Below, one piece after another: positions 32,818 to 38,381 of a DNA stretch of 38,381 nt. The notes beneath the pieces were generated by a model, which searched no databases, had not been told where the DNA came from, and was given only the letters and a program-made list of their open reading frames with translations. Numbering within the stretch: the stretch's first letter is position 1; each line of letters opens with the position of its first letter. Location of the stretch: the NCBI GenBank assembly GCA_021158895.1, contig JAGGSW010000033.1, forward strand, positions 1 to 38,381, read 5' to 3'. This DNA comes from Candidatus Odinarchaeota archaeon (GTDB lineage: Archaea > Asgardarchaeota > Baldrarchaeia > Baldrarchaeales > DXJG01). The translations under genes were made by a program, and so were the position numbers.

Positions 32818-33642
32818 CTAAATTGCTGTTTCTAGGAAATCTTTAGTTTCTTTATAGGTAAAGACTGGCCCGTGTTTGCATACGTATTTTCTTCCTATGT
32901 TGCAGTGTCCACATATCCCTATGCCGCATTTCATTAATCGCTCAAGAGATAGAAATATTTGATCTTCTGGAAACCCTAATTTCAGGAGTTCTTTTGTCAC
33001 AAAGTGCATCATTATTGGTGGACCACACATTACAGCAACGGTGTTCTTCGGATCTACTTCGATTTCCTTAAATAGTACTGTTACAACCCCTACGGTTCCT
33101 TTCCAAGTCTCGTCGCCTACATCAACTGTTAAATGTACGTCCACGTGTTTTTTCCATGTTTCTATTTCCTTTTTGAATACTATGTCTTTTGGTGTTCTTG
33201 CTCCATACATTAATGTTAATTCGCCGTATTTTTCGCGATTTGAGAGAACGAAATTTATAAGCGATCTCAATGGTGCAAGTCCTATTCCGCCGCCGATAAA
33301 CAGTATGTTTTTATCCTCAAATTTGTGTGTTGGAAAGCCGTTTCCAAAAGGACCTCGTACTCCAACAGCGTTTCCTTCATTTAATTTAAATAACGCGTTT
33401 GTGACATCGCCTACTCTTTTTACTGTTATCTCGAAGAAGTTCTGCTGATTCGGTGATGACGATATCGAGAATGGTGCCTCACCATAACCGAAAACTGATA
33501 ACTCGATAAATTGTCCTGGCTTGTAGTTAAAGTTTCTTTGAACTTCCTTATCTTTAAAGATAAGTTTGAAGGTTTTTATGTCGGGAGTTTCTTCTCTAAT
33601 TTCTGATATTGTTACAATATCGGGAATGTATACGTTTTTCAT
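32818..33642 (-). CDS. hydG: Group 3b hydrogenase FAD/NAD(P)-binding subunit (gamma)
   Basis: This is a ferredoxin-NADP reductase-type subunit that passes electrons to NAD(P)+. FAD binding is seen in PGQFIELSVFGYGEAPFSIS, the NAD(P) loop in IGGGIGLAPLRSLI (116-129), and a 2Fe-2S cluster at C239, C244, C247 and C255 (CGIGICGHC plus C). Length 274 aa is normal. The ATG lies directly after the hydB stop (TAA then ATG), so hydB and hydG are translated together. NADPH rather than NADH use is assumed from group 3b membership. Confidence 0.94.
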   Translation of the reverse strand: MKNVYIPDIVTISEIREETPDIKTFKLIFKDKEVQRNFNYKPGQFIELSVFGYGEAPFSISSSPNQQNFFEITVKRVGDVTNALFKLNEGNAVGVRGPFGNGFPTHKFEDKNILFIGGGIGLAPLRSLINFVLSNREKYGELTLMYGARTPKDIVFKKEIETWKKHVDVHLTVDVGDETWKGTVGVVTVLFKEIEVDPKNTVAVMCGPPIMMHFVTKELLKLGFPEDQIFLSLERLMKCGIGICGHCNIGRKYVCKHGPVFTYKETKDFLETAI

Positions 33643-33643
33643 T

Positions 33644-34693
33644 TTACATCCCTAAGACTTTTTTGAGAATTTCTCTTATGTCGATTCCAGCAGTACAGAC
33701 ATGTATACAACGACCACATCCTACACAAAAGATACTTCCAAATTCATCTACAGGATAACAATATTTATCGTATATTCTTTGTTTAACCCGAGATATTCTC
33801 TCTTTTCTGAATATTTCTCCTCCAGCAACTCGAGTGAAGCTTAAAAAGTGACACGCATCCCATTTTCTTACTCTTTTGCCCTCCTTAAGTGTTAGTTCCA
33901 TTACGTCGTATACGTCAAAACAATGGCAAGTTGGGCACGCAAAGTTACATTTCCCACAAGCAACACACTTCCTTCCATATTCATTCCAGAGTTCATCATT
34001 AAAAACTCTTATAAGCTTTTGATATAGCTCATTAGCCCCTGTCAGTTGGTTTCTTGATAATTTTTCTTCAACTTCACGTATTTTCTGATCACGCTTGATA
34101 AGATCATTTTCAGTTGCCTCTTGGAATAGATCTGAGTTGGAGTTTATAATATCCTTTCCCTTCTCACTTCCTATTTCAACAAGAAAGAACTGGCCGATAT
34201 CCGTAAGCAGTAAATCGAACCCCTCTTTAATTGATGGCCCGCTTTTAGTAAAATTACAGAAACAATACTCAGTTGGATTATTGCAGGTTATACAGATTAT
34301 TATCGTGTTTTTCCTGCGAGTTACGTAATAAGGATCAACTATTTCACTAATGAACACTTTATCTAGTAAAGTTAATCCATGTACATCACAAGGCCTAATT
34401 CCAATAAGAACTCGTTTTTCTTCCTTTATTTTGTCCAAGGGGTCACCAATTTCTACATCGTTATTATTTCTTATTTTAAAGGTGAAAAGAACCTCTTCTG
34501 GGGGGAAAAATATTTTTTTGGGTGGAAGCAGTGGAACCCCAGCCACATCCAACCTAAGTTCTGACCAATCCGATATTTTTTCAAAAGCAATTATTCCGTT
34601 TTTTTCCGTTGGACCATAAACTTGAAATTCTTTCAAGAATCGTTCAACTAGCACACCAAGTTTTTTCTTCGACAATACCATATATTTTTCCAT
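33644..34693 (-). CDS. hydB: Group 3b hydrogenase iron-sulfur subunit (beta)
   Basis: The beta subunit of sulfhydrogenase has two 4Fe-4S ferredoxin-like motifs near its end (CVACGKCNFACPTCHCFD and CVGCGRCIHVCTAG), plus upstream cysteines such as CITCNNPTEYCFC. It may accept electrons from other donors, and has been implicated in sulfur reduction in Pyrococcus. I start at ATG 34693, with GGGTG six bases upstream; a longer in-frame TTG at 34723 is possible but has no good site. Length about 349 aa fits. A box A candidate, ATAAATATC, lies near 34730 on this strand, divergent from npdG. Confidence 0.93.
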   Translation of the reverse strand: MEKYMVLSKKKLGVLVERFLKEFQVYGPTEKNGIIAFEKISDWSELRLDVAGVPLLPPKKIFFPPEEVLFTFKIRNNNDVEIGDPLDKIKEEKRVLIGIRPCDVHGLTLLDKVFISEIVDPYYVTRRKNTIIICITCNNPTEYCFCNFTKSGPSIKEGFDLLLTDIGQFFLVEIGSEKGKDIINSNSDLFQEATENDLIKRDQKIREVEEKLSRNQLTGANELYQKLIRVFNDELWNEYGRKCVACGKCNFACPTCHCFDVYDVMELTLKEGKRVRKWDACHFLSFTRVAGGEIFRKERISRVKQRIYDKYCYPVDEFGSIFCVGCGRCIHVCTAGIDIREILKKVLGM

Positions 34694-34942
34694 CTTTTGC
34701 ACCCAGCTCCTACAGTTTAACAAAAATTGATATTTATTGTTTATTTTCGGTTAGGTTTCTAACTATAGGTGAAATCCGCCATCTATTTTGTGTAAACCGC
34801 CTATGCCCACGATATTTGTTTTTTCGCCCATTTCTGGTAATTTAGACTTAAATACTTTTTTCTCAGTTTTTTCTTTATTAACATATGATATTATTATAGA
34901 TGGGATTTATAGATCATGACGTTTCAATGTTTGTTAGAGAAA

Positions 34943-34952
34943 AATTTAAAAA
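34943..34952 (+). promoter_or_regulatory. Box A (TATA-like) for npdG
   Basis: AATTTAAAAA lies about 50 bases before the ATG at 34996. Transcription would start near 34975, downstream of the longer in-frame start at 34900, which argues for the shorter protein. Confidence 0.45.
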
Positions 34953-34995
34953 TGCATCAGACCCCCCCATTACTTTACTTCCCGGAGGTGTGTAT

Positions 34996-35670
34996 ATGAC
35001 CGAAAAAATAGCTGTTATTGGAGGAACAGGAGACTTAGGGTTTGGCTTAGCGCTACGTTGGGCTAAGGCTGGGAAACATATCATTATCGGTAGTAGAAAA
35101 GAGGAGAAAGCTAAGAAAACTGTTGAAAAAATGCGGACAATATTAGGAAAAGATGTAAAAGTAGAAGGAAAGGTTAACTATGAAGCCGCAGCAGAAGCCG
35201 ACATAGTTGTTTTGTCAGTTCCATTTTTTGCACAAATTGGTATCTTAAAAAGTATTAGAGACGCTTTAGAACCTGGAAAAATTCTTGTAGATGTGATTGT
35301 ACCGCTGGCAACGGCTATAGACGGACCACCTACCAAGACTCTCGGAGTTTGGACAGGTTCTGCAGCAAAATTAACCGAACAACTAGTACCAAAAGGAGTT
35401 AAAGTTGTTGCAGCTTTTAAGAACGTGCCTGCTGACGCCGTGCAGAACTTAGATGAGGATGTTGATTGCGATGTTATCGTTTGTGGTGATGATGAAGAAG
35501 CAAAAAGGAAAGTCATGAAACTGGCGGAACTAATACCGGGGGTAAGGGCAATAGATGGAGGTCCCTTAGAAAATGCTCATGTAATCGAAGAATTAACTGC
35601 ATTCTTAATTGGCATCAATATAAAGTATGGAGTTAAAAATGCTGGAATTAGAATCACAGGCATTAAATAA
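34996..35670 (+). CDS. npdG: F420H2:NADP+ oxidoreductase
   Basis: NpdG moves hydride between reduced coenzyme F420 and NADP+. The start MTEKIAVIGGTGDLGFGLA gives the dinucleotide loop GGTGDLG, and GSRKEEKAKKT has the Arg/Lys set that contacts the 2'-phosphate of NADP. AFKNVPADAV and the C-terminal GGPLENAHVIEELTA match the family. At 224 aa the length is normal. GGAGGTG five bases before ATG 34996 decides the start; a longer in-frame start at 34900 contains the box A and reads into an unrelated leader. It is divergent from the hydrogenase operon. Confidence 0.94.
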   Translation: MTEKIAVIGGTGDLGFGLALRWAKAGKHIIIGSRKEEKAKKTVEKMRTILGKDVKVEGKVNYEAAAEADIVVLSVPFFAQIGILKSIRDALEPGKILVDVIVPLATAIDGPPTKTLGVWTGSAAKLTEQLVPKGVKVVAAFKNVPADAVQNLDEDVDCDVIVCGDDEEAKRKVMKLAELIPGVRAIDGGPLENAHVIEELTAFLIGINIKYGVKNAGIRITGIK

Positions 35671-35848
35671 ATCTTAAAGTAGCAACTAGCGATTTTCACT
35701 TAATTATACAGCCAAAACATTAAATACCTCTTTTTACGAATCTTACTTCTAGAGCAAATTAATAGAAAAAGTATCTTAACAATTTAAAGGTGGGTTTTGC
35801 ATCGTTTGAAGACAACTTGTATCGAGAGTTATTTAAGTTGTGTTAAGA

Positions 35849-35857
35849 AAATATATA
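35849..35857 (+). promoter_or_regulatory. Box A (TATA-like) for rfcS-rfcL
   Basis: AAATATATA lies about 55 bases before the rfcS ATG, predicting transcription start near 35880, ahead of the GGAGGGTGAT site (35887-35896). TTATTTAAG (about 35829-35837) is an alternative box. Confidence 0.4.
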
Positions 35858-35903
35858 CGATGTTAAACTATCGATTTTATGATGTTGGAGGGTGATGATT
35901 ATA

Positions 35904-36880
<977 letters not shown>

Positions 36881-36884
<4 letters not shown>

Positions 36885-38134
36885 GTGCTATTCCATGGAC
36901 AGAGAAGTACGCCCCTAGAAGAGTCTCTGAAATAGTTAGAAACACTGAGGCTGCTATGAAATTATTAAGGCTCGTGAAAGAGTGGAAACCTGGTAGTAAG
37001 GGAATTTTACTTTATGGACCGCCAGGTACTGGTAAAACCGTTAGTGTTTATGCTGTTGCAAACGAACTAAATTATGAAGTCATCGAGATGAATGCTAGTG
37101 ATACAAGAAATGTTCAAAATGTTATGCGTATTGCTGGTTCTGCTGCTATGCAAGCACCTCTCTTTGCAAAGAGAGGAAGAATAGTTTTAATTGATGAAAT
37201 CGACGGCCTCAGTGGAAGGGAAGATAGAGGGGGGCTCGGAGCCATTATAAAGGTTATTAAGAACGCACGAGTACCTGTAGTTCTTACGGCAAATGATCCA
37301 TGGGACCCCCGATTTGCTTCATTAAGACAATACTGTAAACTTATAGAGTATAAAAGATTGACCATGTGGGACGTTGTTAAGGTTCTTCGTTCAATTTGCC
37401 AGAAAGAAGGAATCATTGCTGATAATGAAGTTCTAAAGGAAATCGCGAAAAATGCCGAGGGTGACCTTCGCTCAGCAATAAACGACCTTCAGGCCCTAGC
37501 TGAAGGAAGGAAAAGATTAACAAAGGGGATGCTAGGTATTCTTGCCCGCAGAGACAGAGAAAAGAATATTTTTGAAGTTTTAAGAATGCTTTTCTCGGCT
37601 AAGACTGCTAGGATGGCGACTTTTGCTTTGAGCACAGCTGATGTTGACTATGAAATGTTAATGCGATGGATAAGTGAAAACATTCCTTATCATATGAATG
37701 ATGTGGAAGAATTAGCCAAAGCTTACGATGCCCTTTCGCGTGCAGATGTATTCCTTGGAAGGATTAAGCGTGAACAAAATTGGAAACTTTTGCCTTATGC
37801 TTTTGAACTTATGTCTGCTGGTGTGGCGCTTGCACGTACTAAGTCCAAATTTAAGTTTGTTAAATATAGTTTTCCCTCATTACTTAGGGAACTTAAATCG
37901 TCCAAGGAACAAAGAGATCTACAAAAGAAAGTCGGAGAGAAAATTAAAAAGCGCTGCCATACCTCCGTAACAAGGGCTATCAATGATTTTCTACCATTTA
38001 TAAGAACTATCTTCAGAAGTAATCCAGAGATGGGAGCTAAAATGGCTAGGTGGTTCAGATTTAATGAAGAAGAAATAGCTTTTATTACAGGTGATAGCAA
38101 GTCCTCAAAGGAGATTATTAAACTTTTAAGGTAA
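36881..38134 (+). CDS. rfcL: Replication factor C large subunit
   Basis: The N-terminus [20 protein letters not shown], Walker A GPPGTGKT, Walker [11 protein letters not shown] and the sensor LTANDPWDP mark archaeal RFC-L. The TTG start at 36881 overlaps the rfcS stop. Length 417 aa is on the short side. I see no PIP box (Q..L..FF) at the end, which reads [16 protein letters not shown], though many archaeal RFC-L proteins have one. The clamp contact may be made by other parts. The window's remaining 247 bases hold no clear gene. Confidence 0.94.
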
Positions 38135-38381
38135 TGTTTGCTTTCATGAAGTACGATTTAAATGAAAGAAATATCTGCTCTAATAAATTATTGCCACTTA
38201 GTACGTTTTTTATATGTTCAAGAAAGTTAATTACTGCTTTTGGGATAAGATAAAAAGTAACAGAGTATTTTATGTTGTATAGTATTAAGCCGTTAGGAGA
38301 CGCGTATTTTAGTGGTATTATGTTTTTAATTATTGGGTTTAAGAGCAGAGATAATCTTTATGGGTTATATTTCGTTTTTCT
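38135..38381. other. Window end without a recognised gene
   Basis: AT-rich sequence after rfcL. A 39-codon reading frame beginning at the rfcL stop (TAATG) has no recognisable protein and is not reported as a gene. Confidence 0.4.

Noticed and set aside
34900..34995. Longer npdG start giving 32 extra residues
   Set aside because: The extension contains the box A and has no family similarity, while ATG 34996 has a strong GGAGGTG five bases upstream.
38133..38252. Short reading frame overlapping the rfcL stop
   Set aside because: 39 codons, no recognisable domain; AT-rich region gives such frames by chance.

Overview
This window is an AT-rich archaeal chromosome segment with densely packed informational and metabolic genes. 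Archaeal markers are GatD/GatE amidotransferase, Trm-G10-type methyltransferase, RNase Z, GINS/MCM/Hel308, the RFC clamp loader, F420-dependent NADP reductase and Shine-Dalgarno-led genes with TATA-like box A elements. Ribosomal protein S30e and a tRNA gene with two introns, one outside the anticodon loop, point to a Thermoproteota/TACK lineage; a Bathyarchaeia-like organism is a reasonable guess but is not proven here.

Layout. 1-6360 holds rps30e, elp3 and gatD on the plus strand, and gatE plus an HTH regulator with an S-layer-like C-terminus on the minus strand. 6594-11003 holds glmS, a PflX-type radical SAM gene, a small zinc-ribbon gene and an AmrS-type radical SAM gene. 11211-15432 holds a tRNA methyltransferase and RNase Z (plus), convergent with UPF0201, UPF0200 and an AAA ATPase (minus). 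15711-18436 is an iron-sulfur flavoprotein next to an aldehyde:ferredoxin oxidoreductase. 18586-19424 holds the 2'-5' RNA ligase-like ThpR and tRNA-Pro(GGG). 19607-29279 is a minus-strand block: GINS, MCM (two inteins), Hel308 (one intein) and purB. 29365-30774 is a threonine-synthase-like protein fused to a PadR-type HTH. 30783-34693 is a four-gene group 3b [NiFe] hydrogenase operon, divergent from an F420H2:NADP oxidoreductase gene. 35904-38134 encodes both RFC subunits.

How the genes work together. Several act on tRNA: Elp3, GatDE, Trm-G10, RNase Z, ThpR and the intron-bearing tRNA-Pro. GINS, MCM, Hel308 and RFC belong to the replication and repair machinery. The hydrogenase and the F420:NADP reductase can exchange electrons between H2, NADPH and F420, and the AOR pair is tied to ferredoxin chemistry.

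Most unusual points: the threonine-synthase-like/PadR fusion has Arg where the PLP lysine should be; the Hel308 intein carries a winged HTH where an endonuclease is expected; three inteins lie in two adjacent helicase genes; tRNA-Pro has a D-loop intron whose 3' end mimics part of the D-stem; Hel308 appears to start at ATT; and an HTH regulator ends in a perfect EF-hand loop. No CRISPR array, insertion sequence or rRNA was seen.
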